Shown here piece after piece: positions 38,541 to 51,300 of a stretch of 64,000 nucleotides of DNA (position 1 is the stretch's first letter; every line of letters starts with the position of its first letter). Where the stretch lies: contig JBAMDO010000055.1 of the NCBI GenBank assembly GCA_037074765.1, forward strand, positions 62,001-126,000, written 5' to 3'. The DNA comes from Mansonella perstans. Its lineage: Eukaryota; Nematoda; Chromadorea; Rhabditida; Onchocercidae. A program made the position numbers and the translations under genes. The notes beneath the pieces were generated by a model that was given only the letters and a program-made list of their open reading frames with translations, ran no database searches and had not been told where the DNA came from.

Positions 38541-41500
38541 CTATCTACTATGATCAGGTTTAGGTTTCACCTGCCCTAACCCCGTGAATCTTGAAAGATA
38601 AGAAAGTGGTGGTGTTAAAAGTGCATCATAGTCCACTTCTGCCATACTTCGATAACGAAATTTGTTGAAACTTATTTCATCAACAGAACCAAATTTCTCA
38701 GTGGTATCCACTTCATGCACATCTACAATTAGAAGAACAAAAATTTAGTAGTAAGAATTTGGAAATCATAACTTAAAAGAAAAATTAAAGTCCACTTTGA
38801 CACTTGTGATCTCCCCTGAAATAACATGGAAATCAACAAAAACTTACGCGGCCAATCGACTTGATATGAAGTCTCGAGAATATTGTCACCAGTCGACAAA
38901 CAGACTAATCCAACAATGAATTTAACACCTGTTGCAGGATAAATGTGTTTGGCAAACACTGCATTAAAGAAACGGCGAAATGGTATATTTTTAATAAGAT
39001 AATCCGTAGGCCAACAGCAATTCTGAAATTCTATGCACGTTTAGATCAACAGCAATTCTATTTCGTGTCCATCACTCAACATGCACAACTCAACTAATAC
39101 TTAATGCGAAAATCTAACAAGCATTGCCCTGTCCAACATCTGATAGTTTCTTTATTTTTTCTTCACATTAAAAATTTCTGTCTCATGTTAATCACTAATC
39201 ATTTATGTTTCAGCAAAAATAACGCATAAGGAACGATCTCCCAAACAACAAAAATAACTCCATCAAATAACTACAGCAAATAAAATAATCCTACCAAACA
39301 ACGATCATCATATACAGCAATATAATCATAAAACCAATGACTTGTTGAATATGACTGTTTGAGTAAATTTTTGTCATTTTCAGTATTTTGGACATCGCGC
39401 ATATAATTATCCATGTTTTCCTTGAAATTTAATTCCTGACCGCATTTCAATTAAAAGTGTTAGAACCATTAAATGAAGCTTAAAACGCTCAAATCAAAAA
39501 GCAACCTTCCCTTTATTCGACGAAATGTAAACGCAATTTTATTCTTTAAACATGATAAAGTCGAAAATTATTTGCTTATCATTAGCTTTACTTACTACAT
39601 GCCAAATGCGCAAATTATCTATTAAAAAATATTCAATTAAGCGAACTAAAGATCTGTACAAGCACAAATTACTTAATAAGGTATATGCAAATTGATTTCA
39701 ACATAAATTTTCATCAATCTAAATCGTTCATTCAAAATTTGATAAAAATATCACTTACAATATCTGAGCTCTTTCCAAAAGGATATAATGTTTCATCGAA
39801 AATTCCTGCCAGTGAAACAAGATCAATATTATTTCTAAATCGTGCTATCATTTCCAAATCGCTGTTACGTTTTGCGCTGCAGCAATAAACGATTGCTGGA
39901 TCGAGCGGATGCGCTTCCGTGTTAAATATATAGCCGCCGGCTGAAAGTGTACACTGTTTTCATTTTGAATATATAACTGCTTTAAAATTATTGTAACTAG
40001 TAAATAAAAAGAAAAACAAATAAAATGGAGATGCCTCTAATTAACGAAAAATAATGTGCGGGACATCTTTTTCCAATAAAAAACTCACCATCGATGATGC
40101 ACTGTTTGTTAGGTGTTTCAACAATACGTGCTACTGTTCCGTCAGCATGGATAAAATTGTCTGGATCGAAGAGCAAATAAAGATATTTTGTGGTTTCGGA
40201 AAGAAAAAATGATTCCATCCTATTATTTAAAAAAATCATTTGAAAAAATCTCGGTGATTTTTGGTAACAATGATATTTTATATAATCAAATAAAAAAGCA
40301 ATTACAAAGAAATGAGTAAAAGAAATTAAACCTGTCTTCAATTGAATGATGCTCGGCATTTACGATAGTAGCGTAACCACACCTCGTGCGGCAGCTGTAT
40401 TCAATAGCCTAAAATTAATAAGCTGGGGTTTGACTGATATTTTCCTTACTGCTGATCTTGTCACTAAATGAATAAATTAATTCAGTAGAACATAAGTGAC
40501 CGATTGGCTGATTGATGGCAAAATACATTAATGTTTCGTTATACGCGAATTTTCATTAATTTAATTTCGTACTGTGCTACGTGCAAAAATATCGATAATT
40601 TTAAAACCTGAAACTAATAGAAATCCACGTCATGCAATCGCCGGCGGTGGTGCAAATTAATTCCTAACTTCCTTCATTAGAATCATTCAAATTAACTAGA
40701 ACACTTAAACACAAAGCTTAACCTGACGACAATTAGTAAAACAAATCAGGATAGAAATCAGTATTCTAATCAGTTAAATAAATAATCGGAAATAACTTAC
40801 GTCAGTCATTTCAGCAGCAATCTCTAGCAGCAAAGGATCTTTTGTAGCCCGATAAATATAGTACAAACTTTCGGCAAATTCTGGCCTCAGAGGATAACCC
40901 GCACGCTTCGACACCTACATATTCCACAATCTTTCACAAAAAGTAATCATCCGAAAAGAAGAGAACTAGTCCAGTGGAACGTATTTTAAGCTAAATAAAA
41001 AATTTTTTTCCTAATCAACTTATCAAAAACAATACTGTTATAAATATAGAAACCAAAGACGAACCGCTTCCTGTTTTGCAAGATTGAAGAACTCTGGTGG
41101 AAACCCATATTGCCGTATCACTTGACTATATTGATAAATTATTCGTTGTGCATCATCGATATCACCAGTCAATGCCTAAAAATATGTTTTAATGATAAAA
41201 ATTTATTTTACTTAATTTGCTGACAAAAATTTAATAAAGAATTTAAAAAACTTACCAATAAGCCAGGCCAAAATGACTCCAAAGACTGAAATATAGGCAT
41301 TGATAATTGTCCGCTGGTCATTGAAATCCATACAAACCAATCATCTCTTCGAATATATTTATTGATTGCTGTTACATATGCTGTAACAAAATATAACCTT
41401 TGGAACTGAAAGTAATAAAACTATCTACATTCATAAATATGATGCGCATACAGTGTTGGCTATAAGCTTTTTAGTCAAGTTTTTTATCTAATGTCAATAA

Positions 41501-44247
41501 AAAAAAATTCCATTATCTCAGAAAGTAAAATCAACGCTGAGCAAACTGTGCTTCATGCAGCCAAATAAAATGTATTGCAATATCTGCCACAACATTGACT
41601 GAAGCATTTAATCCAACGTACTCTTGAATTGCTTCATCAATTCAGGACGTCGAAATAGTAAAGCAGCTTTCGCAAGATACTCGAAGTATGAATCCACGCC
41701 AGCACCAATACCAGCATCCGTAGCAGTCCATTCTCCAGTCTCCACATTAATATGATTTCCAACCAAATTTAATGGTGAACGTAATTTCCACAGAGCATTC
41801 AAAGCTTTCAGAGCTATTCGTTCGTAATGTGGATTACCCAAAAATATGATATTTGTTGAAATCTTACTAAATTTGAGCTAAAGATTCTTTAAGCGAGAAA
41901 GAAATTCATTGTGATACTACTTTGTTATAAAGCATTTTAGAAATTTTAACATGTGTCCAAATAATCCATGTAGGGAATATTTCATTCAAACTTATTATGC
42001 AAGTTCTCACAGTAATGCGCGACAAAGTCCCAAATTCCAACAATATTGTGCCGACACCAGCAGTACATGTTATAGTTGTTTCATTCGAATGAAGACCATG
42101 CCTGAAAGATTTTACATATGGAACGATTTATCCGAACTAATCCAGCGAACAAATTTATACTGCATAATTTTATAACAATTTTACAGCAGTATAAATCAAG
42201 AATAACTCTAAATTTAGTTTCCGTTAGAAAGAAAAATAGTAATGTATTTTGATTTCTTCAGCTTCCTTGTAAACAGAGAAGTAGGGAAAAACGAACTTCA
42301 AGTTAATCGTTCCGTAAGGCATTCCAGTAGCAGATTTAAAAGCTGGTAAAAGCTTCTGAGCGAAACGCTCGGCAAGTCGTAGCAAAGGCCCCGAGCAGGG
42401 CCATCCCGGTTCTAATGCCATTCCTAGAGACCGAATGAGAATAATCAGGTTATTTTCATATAAAGTCTCATTTTTCCAACAGTACTAAGTCTAAATTATA
42501 AAAACCAACCAATGAAAGAGAAAAGTTAACCTTTTACTCGCCCGGAAAGCATATGAGCACTTAGTAACCCACCAATTACCCGTATGTTAGTTTCAAACAC
42601 TGACACATTAACATCCATATCAACCTAAACAAGAAAATAGAAAATTAATTGATGCAAGAAAATTAAATAAAATTAATGGATTAATGTAAGCCGAAAAAGT
42701 CCGGATAATACAAAATCGTTGGAATTTTACTAATTTTGGTGACACATGGAGCCTCCTTGTTTTAGCCACGTCCTCAAGCACTACTCACTTGTGAACAGAT
42801 GTCGAACGAACTAAGTGGGATGCACACTTCAAATTATTAAATTCAACAGCTATCAGGTAGCTGAAACTACTCGTAAATCTGAGCTCCAAAAAACTGTGCG
42901 TAAATCTGTGCTTCAAAAACGGCCTTAAAATATCCAGCAAAACGGTGCTAGCTTCTACATGTTAGGAAAATTAGCAAAAAAAAACAACACGAAATAAATG
43001 ACAGAACTAACGAACTTTAACAGTATCAAGAACGATTTCAGCAGCACGCATGAATTCCGTTTCATTACCCATAATAAGCAGCGTATCCAGGGAATCGATT
43101 AGCGTTAAACTAAAACTTCCCCAAGTATCCACACCTAAAGGAACCATAACATGTAGTTTTGTAAAAATAAACGTCGCACCAACATTTAAATTTTATACGA
43201 AGTAAATAAACGTTTCAAATATTTAGTAAGAATCAAATTTCCATAAATTTTAATGCTGCATTCTAATTTTATGTTACCTTCTATTTAAATAATCATACCA
43301 CCGCCAAATATTTCCTTCTTCACTGAATTTTCTGATTCTATCCAAAAATTGGATGGATTATTTACTCTGTAAGAGAATTTCAGTAAAACGATAAACCAGT
43401 ATTCATTATGAACTAAAGACATACCGGAACATGAAAGTGGTTTCAATTCATCCAGTGGGTAAGCATGCGAAAGATAGCCGTTGTATGCATGATAAAACAT
43501 TGCTTTCACCTTGTTCCTACAATAAAACTATTAGTAAAAACTTTGCTCCTACACAACAAAATTATATCATGTTCGATTGGACTTCAAGATCATATGTATG
43601 ACACACATATCGCAGAAGAGTCTGGCATTTAAAAACTATGAAAATGTTGGCAATAGCAGAAATAAGATTATTCTTTTAGGGCTTCTAACTTCTCCAATAA
43701 ATACATAGATGCATTTACACAAAGTCTGCATTTATATGAACTCTGAAATTCGGAATCTCCCAATGCATATAAGTCTGTCCGTTTGATGTGTGTCATAAAG
43801 TACAGCAACCTGCCCGTTTGATGTGTGTCATAAAGTACAGCAATCAAAATATTTCAAACTGCTAATGTCTAACAACAGAAGAGAAGAGAGTTTCTATCCA
43901 GTGAGTTTTCTATCCATGCAAGAGTGGCATGACTAACAATTGAAAAGGAAGTAAACATTTCGCAACTCTTACGAATACACTTTAATTATCTTTATTGAAA
44001 ATTATTGAACTAAGTTGAAAGAAAAATTAAATATAAGTGTTGCTTTAGAAAGATTAGCTTCGCAAACAAATACTTATAGGTAAAATATAATCCTATAAGT
44101 AGAATAATGAAGCAATAAACTTGGGGAGGAAATGAATCAAACTTACTGATATTTGTCCATTAAGCGACGTGGGAAATTGACACATAAAACATCGTCGAAA
44201 TGTAGCAGTAGAATGCATGAGAGAAACAAATAACAGTACTGAATCAT
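38541..44247 (-). CDS. EDEM2-like ER degradation-enhancing alpha-mannosidase (GH47)
   Basis: Sixteen exons: 44147-44247, 43425-43516, 43016-43134, 42531-42624, 42297-42423, 42011-42101, 41622-41862, 41256-41380, 41065-41175, 40801-40914, 40332-40408, 40089-40219, 39759-39940, 39295-39435, 38848-39022 and 38541-38722, about 700 residues. The start gives a signal peptide ([17 protein letters not shown]) three bases after a TTGTAG acceptor. GH47 landmarks run colinear with EDEM2: [139 protein letters not shown] and [14 protein letters not shown]. The acidic residues usual for GH47 are present (VFET, AGVD, PEFAE). The protein acts in the ER lumen, trimming or recognising misfolded glycoproteins for disposal. 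The last ~170 residues form a long C-terminal tail I do not recognise; there is no KDEL. Exon 7 begins at a TTTAGTAAG acceptor that adds eight residues (ISTNIIFL) before the conserved GNPHYE. Confidence 0.92.
43779..43844 (+). repeat. 35-bp direct repeat, two copies
   Basis: CCGTTTGATGTGTGTCATAA plus AGTACAGCAA starts at 43779 and again at 43814, almost identical. It lies in the first intron of the EDEM2-like gene. Confidence 0.8.
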
Positions 44248-45322
44248 TACCTACAATTTTTGTGTGCTGCAATCATCCCTGCAACAGAATCACTTCCTTC
44301 TATGTTCGACAAATTTGAAGCGTTGAAAATGATCGGAATTAGATGAACTGATGCATATCGCAAAAAAAAAAAGTTCTGAACAATTAAGCGTACTCTTCGT
44401 CCCTCATCTCTCAATACACAACGATATTTTAAATTATACAAAACAATTAACTACACTACACACGTAAGCGTATACGCTTAACTTTAAGTGTACACAAGCG
44501 TAACCGTACACAAACGTACACGTACACGCGAACAGCATACATACACATGTACGAAAGTGTTTCACTATTAACAAATGACTATATTTTACGGAATAAATGT
44601 GGTCCGTAAATTTTACATTTTCATCAAATAAGTATTTCAGTTTTTACGAGAAGAGTGATAAATATTACTGGTAGGAATAATTTCCGGAATAGTATGCATA
44701 ATGTAGAATAGAGCCAATAGAGCGAATAATTTATGCATTTACCAGTAATGCATTCATTTTAATGTTTCATTTTATTCATTTTTAAAAATATTGAAATGAT
44801 AATTTTTTGAAAAAATGACAATTTTAACAACATTTACATAATCGATAAGAGTAACAACCAGCAGCTGTTTAAAAATTAATGGATTAAGGAAGTGATTGAT
44901 ATTATTGAAAAATAAGAGATTGAATGTACGGTACTGAAAAAAAAAAAGGTGACACGGATTGTTGTATGATGCACGAAATATTGTATGATGCACGAAATGT
45001 TGTATGATGCACGAAATGTTGTATGATGCACGAAATGTTGTATGATGCACAAAATGTTGTATGATGCACGAAATGTTGTATGATGCACGAAATATTGTAT
45101 GATGCACGAAATATTGTATGATGCACGAAAAGTTGTATGATGCACGAAATGTTGTATGATGCACAAAAAGGAAAAAAAAAAGAAATTGAAATATTCGTTA
45201 ATGAATTGAATTTATGAAATTTCATGAAGCGAATAGCTTTAAATTCAATCATAAATCGAAAAATTCATTTACAATCATTCATTTTCAAATTTCTTACACT
45301 ATATGACAATATAAGCATGCCA
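44248..45322. other. Spacer between ZIP-like and EDEM2-like genes
   Basis: About 1.1 kb. The EDEM2 side carries an ACGTAC/GTACAC-rich patch at about 44460-44560. The ZIP side holds the 19-bp minisatellite, which starts about 155 bases after the ZIP stop and so probably lies in or near its 3' UTR. No exon is supported; the long minus-strand open frames here come from the repeat. Confidence 0.6.
44961..45168 (+). repeat. 19-bp minisatellite, 11 units
   Basis: The unit GTTGTATGATGCACGAAAT is repeated about eleven times with rare substitutions (G/A at unit position 1, CACGA to CACAA). Because 19 is not a multiple of three and no minus-strand frame contains a stop, all three minus frames stay open and give a 19-residue period. 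Confidence 0.95.
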
Positions 45323-48300
45323 TTATAGGATATAAATTTTATTTCCATATTTACATATCAAATACATGAAAATAGTTCCTGCAGATAGACCAATAGCTTG
45401 TAAAGCTGTTGATTGAATACTTCTTTTCAAATCCACTTTGATTTGCTCGTTTATCGAATCACGAATTTCTGGGATCTTAAAATTTTATTAGTTTTATTTG
45501 AGTGAAAAATTAATTTATTAATTTTCGAATGAATTTAACAAATATATGATTGGAAGTAACGAAAGGTTATTTTATAATGCTCTCATATTGTATCAGAAAT
45601 AACGAATTAAGTATCAGTTAATTAAATAATTAATAAGTGTATGATAAAAAAAGTTTAATGATGTTGAAGGAACGTGTACAACAGTGAAATAACAAATAGC
45701 ATAAAACATAAAATTCACTTACCAAAGTGCCAAGAAAAACATATAAATACATTCCTGTTGATACGGCAAAGACATAATTTTCGTAGGAATCATTCGTATT
45801 GCCAATTAGTACACCAACTGTGAAACCCAGATAACTGAGAGAATTAGGGAATAAATTCAATAGAAGGGTTCTTTTGAATCCAAGTCCTGAATGAATTAAG
45901 ATTGCCAGTGTTCCTGAAACATACGTTCTTGGAATCTGAAACATGATTTTCGAAGTATGCAATGATTAAAATATAATTTATTGAAATAAAAGTAATATTA
46001 AAAAGGCTTGAAATATACTAAATGTTTAAGATTGAGAAATTAATCAATTAGCATGTTGATGTGTAGGGCATGTGACATTTCAACATTAAGCTACAAAAGT
46101 GAAGATGTTTTAATTAAGGAGGACTGATAAATACCGATCTCTTGTGGAAGCTGTTGAGTGATTACCGCAATACCCACAGAAAAACCCCGTGCCAATGAAT
46201 TCGCAAATGCCGCACCAATACTCATACCATCAACGAAATTATTCAGCACGCTACCGAACATTATCATCCAGGCAACTGTTGCTGTATCGAGTTCTGATGG
46301 ATCTAATACCTTCTCTTCCACTACTTCCAGATTCACCGATACCTCATCATGTGTATCCGTCTGGATTGATAATACTAATGACATACATGCGTTTCATCGA
46401 ATAATTTTGAAATTTCAGAAGTTTTCCAAGTTTCAATTTTTTTACTTCTTTTTTTTTAGAATAAACAATCTAATGGTGAAGTAATTTCTACAGATCGAAA
46501 AATTTTACTGTTAAAATACGCATTTAGTCAACTATTTCGAGATCTTATTTTTCAATTTTAAAAAATGAAATTCTATAGTTATTTTTATCCACAATAATTG
46601 GTTACAAATCAAAATTAATATCCTGAAATGAATTAGCTAAATTTAATTTAAGCAAATATTACTAGAGTCATTATTAAACTTTTTTCCTAACAATATTTTT
46701 TTCTATTATTGTGAAAAAAAAATTACATTTGAACTATTCTTTCTTGAAGACTTGTTATCATCCAGTACTGTCAATAAAGTTGTCTGGCATCTGCATGACA
46801 TCTGGAAAATTTTAATCTTCATTAGATTGTGAAATTGCTAATATATGAAATCTCTTTCTCGACGACAAAATTTTACCATGTATGCTATCTCAGTTTTAAT
46901 TAATTAATGTAACTTTAACAACAGTGAACATGAACAAAAAGTAAGTTGGACGTTAAATTTGATTTCATACTTCAGTCAGTTTCTTTTTTTTATATCAATA
47001 ATGTTTAAATCTTTTTTTGAAGAAAAATCTATAAAATTTAGAACAAGTGACACACTAACCTTCCTTGCAAGCATATTACTAACCATCGCAGCTTCAAATT
47101 CACTCTGAAATAACGTTCATTTCTGAAAAATATAATTTAAAAAAAATTTTTTAATCTATTAAATTTGAATCTCGATTATCTCTATTATTTACTGAAATTA
47201 TTCACCTATATGTTTCTATTTCATGTAGATATATATTTCAAGTTCAGATTCAGGTAGACTTTTTTTGGTTCATTTAAATTTGATAGAGAATTCATTCATT
47301 TGTAACTTTCTAACCTTTAGACGTTCCTTTTCCATTTCATAACATTTCAAGCAATCTTTTTCAGCACTATCATCATTGTCAGATGTTAGCCTAATTCGAG
47401 AAACCGTGAGGTTATCTTCCATTACTGTTCCATCATTAATATTTTTATCTTCTTTCAGAATTTTATTCAATGTTGTCCGGTGAACTTTTTGTCGTTTCAT
47501 TCGATTCTTAGTAATTTAATGAATATTTGATTTTTTTTTCAGCAATTTTAAAAGCAACAAAATTATAAATTAGGCATAGCATTAATTGTCTTACAAATTT
47601 ATTGGTTGATTATAATTTACTAAAAATGAATTGAATGCATATGTGAGATCATTCCTTAATAATTGAAAAATCCTATTTCCATAAATTCGTGGGAAATTCA
47701 AATCATTAAAATACTTGAAATTATAGATTACTTTTCGAAAATGTAAAGCATAAGCTAAAATCCGATCCACTGAAAAAAATGCATACAGTACAACCAATAA
47801 TATAGAAATGTTCGTTATGTAAAAACTTTGTTCCGCTAGATTTAAATCAAGTGCCTGGAAATAAGTGTCAACTTTAGATTTTTATTCAAGAATAATATTC
47901 AAGCTTTTTCGATGTTTTAGTTTAACATTTTTCTTATAATTTTCAAATTTCATGAACCATCCAATTTAGGTAATTTTTCCCTTTGGAATTTATTGTAAAA
48001 ATAATAAAACGAACTCCCGGTAATAGTACGTATAATGTTGAACCCGAAAGTGTTCCAATGCCGAATGCCAGCAGGAATGTCATAAAGAACTCATAAACCG
48101 TTTTGCTAAGCAATGGCACAACAGTAATACAAACTGATGGTCCAAATGCCGTAATCGTTATTATAATAAGACCAAAAGCCCAAACTGAAATTAATAATTT
48201 TACAACAGACTTTGCATTCCTTCAATTCATCATAAAAGTTTGCTAAATCATTTGAAAAAAAAAAAAAAGGTTATGAAAAATCAGAAAAAAAAAATTTTTT

Positions 48301-51300
48301 AAGCGATTAAAGCTTACAAAGTATAATTCTGAGAAAGAAATTTTTTAAAGGACTAAAAGTTTAATTGTTCACAAACTTTGCCAGATAGTAAGCATTGAAT
48401 CTATCATTGTAACTGTTTCCGTTTCATTTCCAGAATTCAGTAACGACATCAGTCTCTCTAAAAATTAACCCATAAAAGAGCTCAATTTAAAAATTTTCGA
48501 TTCGGTAAAATTTCCACAAAACGAATTCAATCACAGTTAGGTTAATTTTCTCCAACTTTAGAATTTCTATTTTATTCCCGAAACTTTTTTCCTAACTTTT
48601 CCTTATATCGTACTTTTAAAATATTCTTTATCATGTATGTAACATTTGCAAAAGATTAAATGTTTGAATTTGAAGCGTCCCAAATCTATAAATTTCAGAA
48701 ATTTCACATATTGCTGTGAAGAATATTCATATTGAAGTTAAATTTAAACTATGCATGGATAAATATCATCGTATTTTTCACAAATTTCAACTCATATACA
48801 AATTCTATTATTAAGTTTCTTCCTACGACTGATACGATGCTTACTGTATAAGCAATTTTCAACATTTAAGTACCTTCAGTCTAATTAGCTTTTGGGCAGT
48901 TTCAAGTTTGCTTAAAAAACCTTGAGAAATTTTTGACTCAGTCAAACTTTAAATAGAACTACAATTATTCCTTTCTCAATTAATTTCAAATTTTTCAGAT
49001 TTAATTGCGAAAAATTGAGAAATAAATTAGAAACCGTGAAGGAAAAAAATCATTTATTAGAGAACAAATTCTATCGTATTATTAATACAAAAAGTGTTTG
49101 ATGATCTAGTTCAAATGGAAAAATTCAGTTAAAGAAATGCAAGTGAAAAAATTGCACAGTTCATTGAAATTTGTCATTTTAATTAATATTGCTTCGTTAA
49201 GTAACATTTGAAATATTTATTTTATGATTAGAAAGAAAAAACGAAATAATTTTCTTAAATTAATTTTCACAAATATTTAGCTTTAGCATAATTTTGTTTT
49301 ACTTTTTTTTTTCATTCGAATTTTACATTGAATTCAAAATAATGAATTATTGTTGTTAAAATGAAAAGCTTTTGTCACACATTTGTCAAAGATCAACGTA
49401 CCTCTACGTAATCTACTGCATTTACAATTTTTCAAAATGCGTCATAATATTTTGATAGATTCATTGCTACGTTATCGTGATAACAAAGAACTATAAACAT
49501 TTTTTCAAGCCTTACTCTTTCAATATATTTACAGCATTTCTGTTGTATTGCTGTTGAAACAAAAAATTTCACATAAAAATTTAAATGATAACAAAAAAAA
49601 TTCATCCCTACTAAAAATTGAACTTTTTGATGAAAAGTTGGAAAAAAAATATTTTCTAAAAAAGACAGGAAAGTAAAAGATAAAATCTTGGATAAGCATC
49701 CTGACTTCTTACTTATTAATTTTGTTAGTTATTAGAAGAGAGTGAAGAAGAATGGTTGAAATTTTCTGAAGTAAAATATTTTGCACTCTGAAAATATTTC
49801 CGAAATTTAAAAAAATATTTCTAAATATTCGTATCAGGTTAAAAAATTGATCAAAGTTAAAAATGTCCTTTACTTTCTTCCTTTGATATATCAAAAAGAA
49901 AAAGCGCTTTTCACCACTGTTGGAACTCTAAAAATTTTCAGGTACGATTATTAAATTGTTTCTGCTGCAAGAAATGATTGAATTATTTGATATCAAAATC
50001 TTAAAAATCGCAGCAAATTTTAGATTTAAAAAAAAAAGAAAACATAATAATTAGTCATTTTACTGATCGATAATTTGATTAATTATACCAATACATTGAT
50101 ATCAACAACATAAGTAGAATTATTTTTAATGCAATGTTGATGATAAATATACGATGAAGGTGTAGAAAAAAAAAACTGCTTTAAGAGTGAAAAAAAAAAA
50201 GGACAGGATTTTATGAATGAGGCAAAAGTACCGGTTTTATACTCAATACTGCCTACAACTTATAACATTGGAAAGTTGTTTCCATTGAATCCTTTAAAAC
50301 TACTCAACTTATTTGGTTTCTTTTGTAAACAAAGATTTCATATGGATTTGCATTTACAGAAAAGGCTGGAAAATCAAGATTGAAAGTATCATTTCACGTC
50401 CTGCGCTGCCTTAAATTTAAATTAATTGCAAATGAAATTCAAACGCAATAAATTGGATCAAAACAATACATTTCAATGAATTGAAATTATCAAATTCAAA
50501 AAGTTAAAATGCTTTTTGCAAATATTACCGACGGGTAGAGTTATTGACAATTTATGAAAGGAAAAAAGAAAGAATTGATTGATTTTGGACATTGCAAACA
50601 TACAATCATCTGATGACTGCAATAAAAAGATATCAACAGAAAGTTCAGTTAAAAATTTAATGTCAATTATCAGTTCAAGATCCAAATCTGCCAGATATAA
50701 ACATTTATCTAAGAAAAAAACAGGTCATCCTTGAAGAGTTACTGTAAACCACTAATTTCACTATGCCCAGTTATTAGCAATGTTACTATTACATAATGTC
50801 GAGTTATTAACAATGATGTGCTTCAAATATTCATTTATTTAATGGAAAAAATGAAAGTTAAATATTTGACAATTCAGTCTTACCGTTGAGTGTTGTAATA
50901 TTTTGAAAGCTTTTAGACAGTATGTATTCGTTTCCAGAAAGACTTTTGTTAGTATAATATATTTGAAAAAATTTGAATAGTTGTTTTGCAAGAGAAATTT
51001 TCAAGTTCGAAACTTCCATTGAGTTTTAAGGTATCGTGCTTCCAAATTTAATAAAAAACAAATTATTATTCCAAATCTTAATTATTTTAATTATTGAATT
51101 TTATGACTCTTATGGCGTGGCTTTATTTCTATCTTACCTTTGACACTTTTTTTTTGTGTCTACAATTGGAACAATAATACTGCGTTTGCAATATCAACCT
51201 GTTGTGGTTTTTCAGGCGAAATTAATAATATTTAAATTAGCTGAAAATTTCCATTGTCCCTTTCAACTGTTTTAGTCTTTCATTATCAATTCTTAATAAA

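Noticed and set aside
41839..42010. A second non-AG acceptor, in the EDEM2-like gene before GNPHYE
   Set aside because: At first the conserved boundary seemed to need a TTTTTG acceptor, but a TTTAGTAAG acceptor 24 bases upstream is in phase 0 and simply adds eight residues.
44961..45168. CRISPR array
   Set aside because: The units are contiguous with no unique spacers, in a eukaryotic intron-bearing context.
44772..45252. Three long overlapping minus-strand open frames with HHTTFRASYN-type repeats
   Set aside because: They are translations of the 19-bp minisatellite in different frames. There is no start or splice context, and the repeat explains all of them.
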